Source: JBDKJS01 sp039806065 | Lineage (GTDB): Bacteria; Bacteroidota; Bacteroidia; AKYH767-A; 2013-40CM-41-45 | DNA: 12,063 nt | Direction of reading: 5' to 3' | Assembly (NCBI GenBank): GCA_039806065.1 | Contig: JBDKJS010000092.1 | Location: 1-12,063 of the forward strand | Shown here: positions 1-6,304 of the stretch, piece by piece | How positions within the stretch are numbered: position 1 is the stretch's first letter | How the letters are laid out: every line of letters starts with the position of its first letter | Translations under genes and position numbers: made by a program | Notes under the pieces: model-generated | What the model saw: the letters and a program-made list of their open reading frames with translations, nothing else | The model's database searches: none | What the model was told of the DNA's origin: nothing

Positions 1-264
1 GATACCATTATGAAACTAGGTATGGCACATCCTATGGGGCCCTTACAACTGGCTGATTTTATTGGACTTGATGTGTGCTTAGCTATTTTGAATGTACTCT
101 ATGAAGGTTTTGGAAATCAAAAATATGCTCCATGTCCATTATTAGTAAAAATGGTTACAGCGAAACAGTTAGGCATTAAATCTGGAAAAGGGTTTTATGA
201 TTATACGCATGGCGGAAAAGAGTTAATTGTGAATAGCAAGCTCAAAAAACTGGGTTTATATTAA
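1..264 (+). CDS. hbd: 3-hydroxybutyryl-CoA dehydrogenase, C-terminal part (5' end outside window)
   Basis: The frame is open from base 1, so this is the 3' end of a longer gene; 87 codons are visible before the TAA. The protein carries the conserved C-terminal-domain signature of the 3-hydroxyacyl-CoA dehydrogenase family, HPMGPLQLADFIGLDVCLAI (about residues 10-29 of the fragment), then EGFGNQKYAPCPLL and the closing SGKGFYDY motif. The family oxidises 3-hydroxyacyl-CoA to 3-oxoacyl-CoA with NAD(P)+, usually on the (S)-isomer, in the cytoplasm during beta-oxidation or butyrate-type metabolism. The NAD-binding Rossmann domain would lie upstream of the window. A terminator follows 26 nt after the stop and phaC lies downstream, so the two genes may be functionally related but are probably not cotranscribed. 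Family assignment is firm; the exact chain-length preference is inferred. Confidence 0.93.
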   Translation, partial: DTIMKLGMAHPMGPLQLADFIGLDVCLAILNVLYEGFGNQKYAPCPLLVKMVTAKQLGIKSGKGFYDYTHGGKELIVNSKLKKLGLY

Positions 265-290
265 ATCCTAATGTATCTGAATAATATGTG

Positions 291-322
291 GGCAGTAAAC
301 GAGTGTTTACTGCCTATTTTTT
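291..322 (+). terminator. Rho-independent terminator after hbd
   Basis: A perfect 10-bp inverted repeat, GGCAGTAAAC (291-300) and GTTTACTGCC (305-314), has a 4-nt loop (GAGT) and is followed by a T-rich tract (TATTTTTT, 315-322). It lies 26 nt downstream of the hbd stop codon, as expected for its transcript end. The remaining non-coding stretch up to phaC (323-545) is AT-rich, and I see no gene in it. Confidence 0.93.
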
Positions 323-545
323 AAAAGTCAAAAAAGCATCGAAACAGCAGTTTACATTTTGTTTAATAAACACGCTGCTAGTCTTAGAACGAAATTATGT
401 AGAATTCAAATTCAAAACATACCTTCTCAGTGACTCTTCTTTCTTTTTAGCGAAAAATAAAATTTAAAAACCGCAAATAATCAATGCTTCTTCGACCATT
501 TTTTACCCTATTAATCCTATCTTTACCACCAAATAAGAAGCAAAT

Positions 546-1598
546 ATGATACCCACTCCTAATGCAGTTTTTGAGGATATTGCCAAAACTACCCAAAAAC
601 TTATGAAAGGCTATGAAGTACTCAAACAAATCAAAGATGTAGATGTAGCCATTACACCAAAAGACCTAGTATGGCAAGATGATTTAGTGAAACTTTATCA
701 TTACCAACGCAGCACTCCGGCCAAATGTAAAATTCCAGTATTAGTATCATTTGCACTACTCAACCGACATGATGTGCTCGACTTGCAACAAGACCGGTCA
801 CTTATGAAAAAGTTGATCGATGAGGGTTTGGATATTTATATAATGGATTGGGGTTATCCTCAACCGCAACACCGATACCTTACTATGGAGGATTACATAG
901 ATGGTTTTATGAATGGTGCCATAGATTTTATCAGAAAAACTACAAAGCAGGACAAAATACATAAGATGGGAATTTGTCAAGGTGGTACGTTTAGTATGAT
1001 TTACGCTAGCCGCTATCCTGAAAAAATTAAATCACTCACCACCTATGTGGCACCCTATGACTTTGACAATCAAGGCTGCATGCTATATACTTGGACAAAG
1101 GATTTGAATGTTGATGCCTTTGTTGATGCGTATGGAATAATACCCCATGAGATGCTAAACAACGCTTTTGGAATGCTTAAGCCAAGTATGGATGTGACAA
1201 AATATGTGGGCATGCTTGACAGTATAGATGATAAAGAAAAAGTACTCAACTTTTTGAGGATGGAAAAATGGAAGAGCGACTGCCCTAACATAGCTGGTGA
1301 AATGTACCGAAAATATATCAAAGATCTTTTCAGGGATAATAAGTTGCTTAAAGGTACTTTCGAGATGGGTGGCGAAAAGGTTTTACTTAAAAACATGAAA
1401 GCTCCTTTCTTGAATGTATATGCTACTGAAGATAACATTATTCCCAATTCTAGTACTACCGCAGTAATGGATCACTTAGGAAGCAAGGATAAGGAATTGT
1501 ATGCGTTCCCAGGAGGTCATATTGGGGTTTTTGTGGGTGCGAAATCACAAAAGGAATTAGCTCCAAAGGTAGCAGCATGGGTAATTAGTAAAAGTTAA
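546..1598 (+). CDS. phaC: Poly(3-hydroxyalkanoate) synthase, class III-like PhaC subunit
   Basis: A 350-residue alpha/beta-hydrolase-fold polymerase that joins (R)-3-hydroxyacyl-CoA units, mainly 3-hydroxybutyryl-CoA, into polyester granules with release of CoA. The PHA-synthase lipase-like box G-x-C-x-G is at residues 142-146 (GICQG), giving nucleophile Cys144. The other likely triad members are Asp296 (in YATEDNIIP) and His325 (in FPGGHIGVF). These correspond well to the Cys149/Asp302/His331 spacing I recall for the Allochromatium vinosum class III enzyme. Length (about 350, not 560-600) and the segment DIYIMDWGYPQPQHRYLT (96-113) also fit class III. That class normally needs a PhaE partner; none is adjacent on either side inside the window. 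The ATG at 546 is preceded by an A-rich sequence without a clear Shine-Dalgarno. TATCTTTA at 518-525 is a one-mismatch match to the Bacteroidota -7 element, too weak to call alone. Confidence 0.93.
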   Translation: MIPTPNAVFEDIAKTTQKLMKGYEVLKQIKDVDVAITPKDLVWQDDLVKLYHYQRSTPAKCKIPVLVSFALLNRHDVLDLQQDRSLMKKLIDEGLDIYIMDWGYPQPQHRYLTMEDYIDGFMNGAIDFIRKTTKQDKIHKMGICQGGTFSMIYASRYPEKIKSLTTYVAPYDFDNQGCMLYTWTKDLNVDAFVDAYGIIPHEMLNNAFGMLKPSMDVTKYVGMLDSIDDKEKVLNFLRMEKWKSDCPNIAGEMYRKYIKDLFRDNKLLKGTFEMGGEKVLLKNMKAPFLNVYATEDNIIPNSSTTAVMDHLGSKDKELYAFPGGHIGVFVGAKSQKELAPKVAAWVISKS

Positions 1599-1621
1599 TA
1601 TTTAATAGAAAACTAGAAGGC

Positions 1622-1663
1622 AAAACCATACTTGAGGTAATTTCAAGTATGGTTTTTCTTTTA
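1622..1663 (+). terminator. Rho-independent terminator after phaC
   Basis: A perfect 14-bp inverted repeat: AAAACCATACTTGA (1622-1635) and TCAAGTATGGTTTT (1643-1656), with a 7-nt loop and a T-rich continuation to about 1663. It starts 23 nt after the phaC stop. The left arm opens with four A residues, so it might also work weakly for transcripts arriving from the right. Confidence 0.93.
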
Positions 1664-1988
1664 TCTGTTCTTTTGATCCGTTGCTTTTACTTGGCATAAA
1701 AATGTGGAATTTCGGGCTGGGAATTTTTTTCTTCTAAATATTGTTCCACAAGGTGATTGGCCAACTAAGTATCAACTTTAACCCTAGATCCAATTTTAGT
1801 ATGATCGCCAGGGGTTAATACCCTTTATCTCTCGAATAAATTCCGTAACTCAATTTAAAATGAAGTAGGTATGCATTACTGTGATGATGCAAGCGGTGCT
1901 GTGCTTCCCAGCCCCGACTGTAGCAAGCTGCCATGCAGCGCGAAAGGCGGGAATGTATTGAGAATAGCGGCAGTTAAGGTGATGCTCC
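1664..1988. other. Non-coding interval between convergent phaC and frr
   Basis: About 325 nt between two terminators that face each other. No convincing open frame, tRNA or mobile-element gene is seen on either strand. The left two thirds are AT-rich and contain a small 6-bp hairpin around 1810-1825 (core GGGT-TAAT-ACCC, outer G-T wobble and A-T pair) without a T tract. The right third abruptly becomes GC-rich and foldable (see the entry at 1904-1979). No TAnnTTTG-type promoter pointing into the GC-rich segment was found by eye. Confidence 0.6.
1904..1979. other. GC-rich structured intergenic element (possible Bacteroidota repeat or RNA)
   Basis: A short GC-rich island in an AT-rich gap. GACTGTAGC (1916-1924) can pair with GCGGCAGTT (1967-1975) through seven Watson-Crick or G-T pairs around one mismatch, plus an outer G-T wobble. 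Enclosed in this is a perfect hairpin, GCTGC (1927-1931) with GCAGC (1935-1939), loop CAT. TTCCC (1905-1909) can pair with GGGAA (1949-1953); this crosses the outer stem, so it would be an alternative fold or a pseudoknot. The layout AGCCCCGA...AGC...AATAGCGG resembles, from memory, a recurring intergenic sequence in Flavobacteriia and other Bacteroidota genomes that I cannot name with certainty. No protein-coding potential is apparent and the active strand is unknown. Confidence 0.45.
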
Positions 1989-2019
1989 AAAAAAAAGCCA
2001 CCGTGAATAGGCAGCTTTT
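1989..2019 (-). terminator. Rho-independent terminator after frr
   Basis: Read on the minus strand, AAAAGCTGCC (2019-2010) pairs with GGTGGCTTTT (2002-1993): ten pairs including two G-T wobbles, with a 7-nt loop. The 3' arm runs into a continuous T tract (minus-strand reading of the A run 1989-1996). It lies 28 nt beyond the frr stop and marks the end of the pyrH-frr unit. Confidence 0.85.
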
Positions 2020-2047
2020 GTATAATTTGAAAATTATATAATATACA

Positions 2048-2605
2048 TTAAATAGTCATTATTTCTTTTTCTTTGGCTTCAAGGTGTTTGTCTACCGCTG
2101 CCACAAATTGATCGGTTACTTTTTGGATTCTATCTTCCGCATCTTTGCAAATATCTTCAGGGGTGGCTTTGGCATCTCGCTTGATGGCTTCATTTGCATC
2201 TTTCCGGCTTGTTCTTATTCCAACCTTGGCATGTTCTGCTTCGGCTTTGGATTTTTTCACCATTTCTTTTCTTCTGTCTTCTGTGAGTGGTGGAATGTTT
2301 ATTCTAATTACGGATCCATCGTTTTGAGGATTGAATCCTAGGTTTGCTTCGGTGATGGCTTTCTCAATGGGTTTAAGCATGGTTTTTTCCCAAGGTTGTA
2401 TTTGAAGGGTACGGGCATCTGGTGTGCTTATATTAGCCACTTGATTAACTGGAGTATTGGTGCCATAGTAATCTACGAAAACTGCATCGAGCATAGCAGG
2501 ATTAGAACGGCCTGCTCTTATTTTTTGGAGCTCTACTTCTAAATGGTCTATTGATTTTTGCATGGCAGCTTTGGTATCGGCCAGTAGTTTATTGACATCA
2601 AGCAT
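2048..2605 (-). CDS. frr: Ribosome recycling factor
   Basis: A cytoplasmic translation factor of 185 residues, the usual family length. With EF-G it splits post-termination ribosomes into subunits. Family hallmarks are visible: the first long helix with QKIRAGRSNPAMLD (27-40), the domain II region with NISTPDARTLQIQPW (58-72), and RINIPPLTEDRRKEM (101-115) leading into the C-terminal helices of the three-helix bundle. The ATG start at 2605 is well placed and gives the expected N-terminus. It is the last gene of the pyrH-frr pair, 47 nt after pyrH, and is followed by a terminator at 1989-2019. Nothing in the protein is unusual. Confidence 0.97.
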   Translation of the reverse strand: MLDVNKLLADTKAAMQKSIDHLEVELQKIRAGRSNPAMLDAVFVDYYGTNTPVNQVANISTPDARTLQIQPWEKTMLKPIEKAITEANLGFNPQNDGSVIRINIPPLTEDRRKEMVKKSKAEAEHAKVGIRTSRKDANEAIKRDAKATPEDICKDAEDRIQKVTDQFVAAVDKHLEAKEKEIMTI

Positions 2606-2652
2606 ATTCTATTTTGATTAAGCGGTTAAGTATTACAAAGATAAAATAATTA

Positions 2653-3363
2653 TTAAAACTGTACTAGTGTGCCAATTGGATTACCTTGTACGATGGCTTG
2701 GAGGTTGCCTGGCTTATTCATATCGAATACGATGATGGGGAGTTTATTTTCATTACACAGGGTGAATGCTGTCATGTCCATCACTTTTAAATTTTTCTTA
2801 AATACTTCGTCAAATGTTACCTTGTCATACTTAGTGGCCTTGGGGTCTTTTTCAGGATCGGCTGTGTATATACCGTCCACTCTGGTTCCTTTTAGAATTA
2901 CATCAGCTCCTATTTCAATAGCACGAAGTGATGCTGCGGTATCAGTAGTGAAATAAGGGTTTCCGGTGCCGGCACCAAAAATGACTACTCTTCCTTTTTC
3001 AAGATGGCGCACTGCTCTGCGCTTGATGTATGGTTCGCAGATTTGCTCCATTTTAATGGCAGAGAGTAAACGGGTTTTTAAGCCAATGCCTTCTAGTGCA
3101 CTTTGCAATGCCATTGAATTGATCACAGTGGCTAGCATGCCCATGTAATCGCCTTGAACGCGATCTATTACTCCATTTGCATCATTGCCTACTCCTCTAA
3201 ATATGTTGCCTCCACCAATTACGATGGCTATTTCTACACCCTGGGAAAGTGCGTTTTTAACTTCCATGGCATATTGTGAAAGTATTTTATGGTCTATACC
3301 AAATTCTTTATCGCCCATTAGGGCTTCGCCACTGAGTTTGAGAAGTACTCTTTTGTATTTCAT
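2653..3363 (-). CDS. pyrH: UMP kinase
   Basis: A 236-residue amino-acid-kinase-fold enzyme that phosphorylates UMP to UDP in cytoplasmic pyrimidine nucleotide synthesis. Visible motifs are KLSGEAL (9-15, phosphate-binding N-terminus), VIGGGNIFRG (48-57), the helix DYMGMLATVINSMALQ (72-87), and FGAGTGNPYFTTDTAA (129-144), which contributes to the UMP site. I chose the ATG at 3363 (MKYKRVLLKLSGEAL), the normal family N-terminus. An in-frame TTG three codons upstream (3372) is less likely. It lies between tsf and frr as in many bacteria, but a strong terminator separates it from tsf, so it probably starts its own transcript (see 3370-3397). Confidence 0.97.
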   Translation of the reverse strand: MKYKRVLLKLSGEALMGDKEFGIDHKILSQYAMEVKNALSQGVEIAIVIGGGNIFRGVGNDANGVIDRVQGDYMGMLATVINSMALQSALEGIGLKTRLLSAIKMEQICEPYIKRRAVRHLEKGRVVIFGAGTGNPYFTTDTAASLRAIEIGADVILKGTRVDGIYTADPEKDPKATKYDKVTFDEVFKKNLKVMDMTAFTLCNENKLPIIVFDMNKPGNLQAIVQGNPIGTLVQF

Positions 3364-3369
3364 AATGTG

Positions 3370-3397
3370 CAACGTTAGGTTTTATATGATTTGCAAG
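3370..3397 (-). promoter_or_regulatory. Possible pyrH promoter (weak match)
   Basis: On the minus strand, CTTG (3397-3394) is followed after 16 nt by TAACGTTG (3377-3370), one mismatch from the Bacteroidota -7 consensus TAnnTTTG. It lies 6 nt before the pyrH ATG, so the 5' leader would be extremely short. The main reason to suspect a promoter is the terminator upstream at 3432-3459; the sequence match itself is modest. Confidence 0.3.
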
Positions 3398-3431
3398 AAA
3401 TTAAAATTCCTTGAGTTGTTAAAGTGAAGTC

Positions 3432-3459
3432 AAAAAAAAACTGCCTTTGTGGGCAGTTT
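3432..3459 (-). terminator. Rho-independent terminator between tsf and pyrH
   Basis: Read on the minus strand, AAACTGCC (3459-3452) pairs perfectly with GGCAGTTT (3445-3438) across a 6-nt loop, and the 3' arm continues into an unbroken T run (minus-strand reading of the A run 3432-3440). It begins 19 nt after the tsf stop. It should end, or at least reduce, transcription from the rplM-tsf genes before pyrH. Confidence 0.88.
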
Positions 3460-3478
3460 AAAATTGTGAAGGAAATTA

Positions 3479-4318
3479 TTATCCTAGTTTTACGCGTTTC
3501 ATTCCAACGATTTTGGCTGTTTTATCCACAGACTCCAAATATTGGCGAACGGTTTTTTTATCGTCCTTTATAAATGCTTGATTCAGTAGCGTATATTCTT
3601 GATAAAATTTATTGATTTTACCGGCTGCTATTTTTTCAATCATATTTTCAGGTTTACCTTCTTGACGAATTTGTTCTTTGGCTATTTCCATTTCACGATC
3701 GATCAATTTTTGATCTACGTCTTCTTTATCAATAGCTACTGGAGCCATGGCTGCAGCTTGCATTGCAATTTCTTTAGCGGCATGTGCTAATTCTGACGAA
3801 GCCTTATCAACTGCAATAATGCTGGTGAGTTTATTTCCAGGATGGTTATAAACCACAACAGTTTCGCCAGCAGTAAATTGAAAATCTACAACATCTATTT
3901 TCTCGCCAATCTTACCCATTTGATCAACCAATGTTTCGGCCACTGTTTGGGCTCCAAGTTTGAGCGCTTTTAGATCTTCGATGGTAGCTGGTTGATTGGC
4001 TACTGCAAGATCTAATATACTTTCTCCGTATTTAATAAAATCGGCATTTTTGGCAACAAAATCTGTTTCGCAACATACTGCTACTACAAACCCTTTTTTA
4101 GCATCGGCAGTAAGCTTACCGAAAACGTATCCTTCCTTAGCTTCTCTATCTTGGCGATTGGCTGCAATCTTTTGGCCTTTTTTACGAAGGATATCAATGG
4201 CTGCTTCAAAATCGCCATTGGCTTCAGTTAATGCTTTTTTGCAATCCATCATTCCCGCTCCTGTTTGTTGGCGGAGTTTATTTACATCTGCTGCTGAAAT
4301 TGCTACTGTTGTTGACAT
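3479..4318 (-). CDS. tsf: Translation elongation factor Ts
   Basis: A 279-residue guanine-nucleotide exchange factor for EF-Tu. The N-terminal UBA-like domain is clear: ADVNKLRQQTGAGMMDCKKA (10-29), then DFEAAIDILRKKG (36-48). The EF-Tu-contacting signature TDFVAKN is at 85-91. The rest forms the N- and C-terminal core domains, ending in VGMKRVKLG. The ATG start at 4318 gives MSTTVAISAADV, a normal short leader before the UBA-like helix. It lies 31 nt downstream of rpsB, the common rpsB-tsf pairing, and is followed by the terminator at 3432-3459. Confidence 0.97.
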   Translation of the reverse strand: MSTTVAISAADVNKLRQQTGAGMMDCKKALTEANGDFEAAIDILRKKGQKIAANRQDREAKEGYVFGKLTADAKKGFVVAVCCETDFVAKNADFIKYGESILDLAVANQPATIEDLKALKLGAQTVAETLVDQMGKIGEKIDVVDFQFTAGETVVVYNHPGNKLTSIIAVDKASSELAHAAKEIAMQAAAMAPVAIDKEDVDQKLIDREMEIAKEQIRQEGKPENMIEKIAAGKINKFYQEYTLLNQAFIKDDKKTVRQYLESVDKTAKIVGMKRVKLG

Positions 4319-4349
4319 GCTTTACTACTTTTAATCTTTAATAATTTAC

Positions 4350-5201
4350 TTATTTCTTTTTAGCTCCACCAGCGGTGTTTCCTCTTCTTGGTCTTAGATT
4401 TTTCTTTCCATCTTTGTTTTCTTCTTCTTCGCCTTCACCTGCTGCTACCGCTACATTTTCAACATCTGTGATATCTTCTCCTGCCTCGTTTTCTTTATCT
4501 GCATCCTTATCCATTTTCCGTTCTGATAACCCTTCCTCAATAGCTTTTGCTATAGTATCCACAATTAAAGAAATAGATTTAGTTGCATCATCATTAGCTG
4601 GTATGGCAAAATCCACTTGTGAAGGATCGGTATTGGTATCGGTAATTGCAAAAGTAGGAATGTTTAGTTTTTGAGCTTCTGCTACCGCTATGTGTTCTTT
4701 CATTGTATCCACAATAAAAAGAGCGGCTGGCAAACGACTCATATCAGCTATACTACCAATTAATTTTTCCATTTTGGCTTTTTGACGCGTGATCATCAAT
4801 TTTTCTTTTTTCGAGATCACATCGAATGTACCATCAGTAGCCATTTTATCAAAGCCGGTCATCTTTTTAACTGACTTTCTTATGGTAGAGAAATTAGTGA
4901 GCATTCCACCTGGCCAACGTTCGGTAATGTACGGCATGCCAACTCTGGTAGCAGCATTTGCCACTATTTCTTTGGCTTGCTTTTTGGTTGCAACGAAAAG
5001 AATTTTTTTTCCAGACTTAGCAATTTGCTTTACAGCCAATGAGGCTTCATCAAGTTTGGCCACTGTTTTGTTAAGGTCTATGATATGAATGCCTCGTGCC
5101 TCCATGAAGATGTAGGGCGCCATTTTGGGATTCCACTTGCTTTTGAGGTGACCGAAATGAGCACCGGCATCTAATAGTTCTTGATAAGAAACTCTTGACA
5201 T
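4350..5201 (-). CDS. rpsB: 30S ribosomal protein S2 with long charged C-terminal tail
   Basis: A small-subunit protein bound on the solvent side of the 30S, 283 residues. The S2 core is standard: the N-terminal SYQELLDAGAHFGHLKSKWN (5-24), the MEARGIHIIDL segment (33-43), ERWPGGMLTNF (93-103), and SRLPAALFIVDTMKEHIAVA in the second half. The core ends near residue 225. It is followed by about 58 residues of low complexity, first acidic (ending near EGEEEEN) and then basic (NLRPRRGN, AKKK), absent from the roughly 240-residue E. coli protein. Acidic or basic S2 tails occur in other Bacteroidota, so I read this as a lineage trait rather than a fusion. The ATG is at 5201; it lies 66 nt after rpsI and 31 nt before tsf. 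Confidence 0.97.
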   Translation of the reverse strand: MSRVSYQELLDAGAHFGHLKSKWNPKMAPYIFMEARGIHIIDLNKTVAKLDEASLAVKQIAKSGKKILFVATKKQAKEIVANAATRVGMPYITERWPGGMLTNFSTIRKSVKKMTGFDKMATDGTFDVISKKEKLMITRQKAKMEKLIGSIADMSRLPAALFIVDTMKEHIAVAEAQKLNIPTFAITDTNTDPSQVDFAIPANDDATKSISLIVDTIAKAIEEGLSERKMDKDADKENEAGEDITDVENVAVAAGEGEEEENKDGKKNLRPRRGNTAGGAKKK

Positions 5202-5267
5202 TTGATATTGTTGAATAAATTAATTAAATAATATGCTAATTGTGTAATTCTTGAAAGTAAAAACTGA

Positions 5268-5648
5268 TTAACGTTTGGAGAATTGGAAACGTTTACGAGC
5301 TTTTTTCTGACCCGGCTTTTTACGTTCAACCATTCTAGGATCGCGGGTAAGTAACCCTTCTTTTCGAAGGATCGGTTTATTTGCTTCATCAACGATAACA
5401 AGCGCTCTGGCTATACCTAACCGCACTGCCTCAGCTTGACCTTTAAATCCACCACCAGAAACATTCACCACCACATCATAATTAGCGGGGGCATTAATGG
5501 CTTGTTGGGCTTGATTGGCAAGGTATTGTAAAGGAAGTGTATTGAAGTACTCTTTATAATCCTTGTTATTGATTTTGATAGTACCTGCACCCGGTTCGAG
5601 GTATACACGTGCTACTGAAGTTTTTCTACGTCCTATTGCGTGAATCAT
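5268..5648 (-). CDS. rpsI: 30S ribosomal protein S9
   Basis: 126 residues, normal family length. The N-terminal signature IGRRKTSVARV (5-15) is followed by the G-rich core VNVSGGGFKGQAEAVRLGIA. The basic C-terminus KKPGQKKARKRFQFSKR reaches towards the ribosomal P site in the family structure. It follows rplM by only 12 nt, the near-universal rplM-rpsI pair, and is therefore cotranscribed from the promoter upstream of rplM. ATG start at 5648. Nothing unusual. Confidence 0.98.
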   Translation of the reverse strand: MIHAIGRRKTSVARVYLEPGAGTIKINNKDYKEYFNTLPLQYLANQAQQAINAPANYDVVVNVSGGGFKGQAEAVRLGIARALVIVDEANKPILRKEGLLTRDPRMVERKKPGQKKARKRFQFSKR

Positions 5649-5660
5649 TGGTGATATAAA

Positions 5661-6107
5661 TTATGCGAAGGTTATTGCTTTTGGTTTTTGTGCTGTATGT
5701 GGATGCTCAGCACCGGCATAAATAAATAAGTTGGTGTTTAAGGCTCTTCCGAGGCGTCCTTTAGGAAGCATTCCTTTAACAGCATGCTCTATAATAAGCG
5801 CTGGATTTTTTTTCAACCAATCAGCAGGAGTAGCAAAACGCTGTCCGCCTGGATGTCCAGTGTGACGTACATATTCCTTTTGGTTCATTTTACGACCGGT
5901 TAATTTGATTTTACCAGCGTTGATAACGATAACATTATCACCACAATCTACATGGGGTGTGTAACCGGGCTTGTGTTTACCACGAATTACTTTAGCCACT
6001 TCTGAGCACAATCTTCCCAATACCTGGTTTTCAGCATCTACTATTACCCAATTTTTGGCAACACTAGTGCTATTGAGATTAGCTGTTTTATAACTTACTG
6101 CGTCCAC
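5661..6107 (-). CDS. rplM: 50S ribosomal protein L13 (GTG start)
   Basis: A 148-residue early-assembling large-subunit protein. Motifs: NQVLGRLCSEVAKVIRGKHK (27-46), HVDCGDNVIVIN (52-63), LTGRKM (69-74), RHTGHPGGQR (81-90) and MLPKGRLGRALN (about 113-124). It starts with GTG at 6107: no ATG is found in the few in-frame codons upstream, and the resulting N-terminus MDAVSYKTAN resembles the short extension seen on L13 of other Bacteroidota. It is the first gene of the translation cluster, with a canonical promoter about 55 nt upstream (6162-6192). It lies tail-to-head with porQ, which ends 197 nt upstream on the same strand. Confidence 0.97.
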   Translation of the reverse strand: MDAVSYKTANLNSTSVAKNWVIVDAENQVLGRLCSEVAKVIRGKHKPGYTPHVDCGDNVIVINAGKIKLTGRKMNQKEYVRHTGHPGGQRFATPADWLKKNPALIIEHAVKGMLPKGRLGRALNTNLFIYAGAEHPHTAQKPKAITFA

Positions 6108-6161
6108 TTTATTATTGATTTTGAGGATTTTCTAATAACTACACCTTTTACAAAGGGGTTG

Positions 6162-6192
6162 CAAAAGTAATGCATTTTTCAAATTTTACAAA
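6162..6192 (-). promoter_or_regulatory. Bacteroidota-type promoter for the rplM-rpsI-rpsB-tsf operon
   Basis: On the minus strand, TTTG (6192-6189), a 19-nt spacer and TACTTTTG (6169-6162) match both the -33 (TTTG) and -7 (TAnnTTTG) elements of Bacteroidota housekeeping promoters, with ideal spacing. The element is followed by a C. Transcription would begin around 6155, giving a leader of roughly 45-50 nt before the GTG of rplM. This is the best promoter in the window. Confidence 0.82.
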
Positions 6193-6255
6193 TTACCCAA
6201 GCTATTTTTTATAAAAATACCTGCGTTCACAGCACTACTTATTAACAAGATGCTG

Positions 6256-6284
6256 AAAAAAAAAACTCGGCTTACCCTTAAAGC
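6256..6284 (-). terminator. Weak terminator candidate after porQ
   Basis: On the minus strand, GCTT (6284-6281) can pair with AAGC (6273-6270) across a 7-nt loop, followed by four bases and a run of ten T (6265-6256). It lies 20 nt past the porQ stop. The stem is only four pairs, so I rely mainly on the T run and position. The rplM promoter starts about 64 nt further on. Confidence 0.35.
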
Positions 6285-6304
6285 ACTGTCTATGAGCAAA
6301 TTAG

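Noticed and set aside
1070..1447. Open frame of 125 codons on the minus strand inside phaC
   Set aside because: It lies wholly antisense to a well-supported phaC, has no recognisable domain and no promoter or start context of its own.
1690..1730. Direct repeat of GGAATTT as part of a mobile element or array
   Set aside because: Only two short AT-rich copies, no flanking inverted repeats or transposase, so chance is the better explanation.
1810..1825. Small hairpin GGGT-TAAT-ACCC in the phaC-frr gap as a terminator
   Set aside because: The stem is short with a wobble at its base and is not followed by a real T tract on either strand.
3364..3372. Upstream TTG start for pyrH (3 residues longer)
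   Set aside because: The ATG at 3363 gives the standard UMP kinase N-terminus, and the TTG would overlap the candidate -7 element.
3996..4334. Open frame of 112 codons on the plus strand opposite tsf
   Set aside because: It is a mirror of the tsf coding sequence, with low-complexity Ser/Ala composition and no family resemblance.
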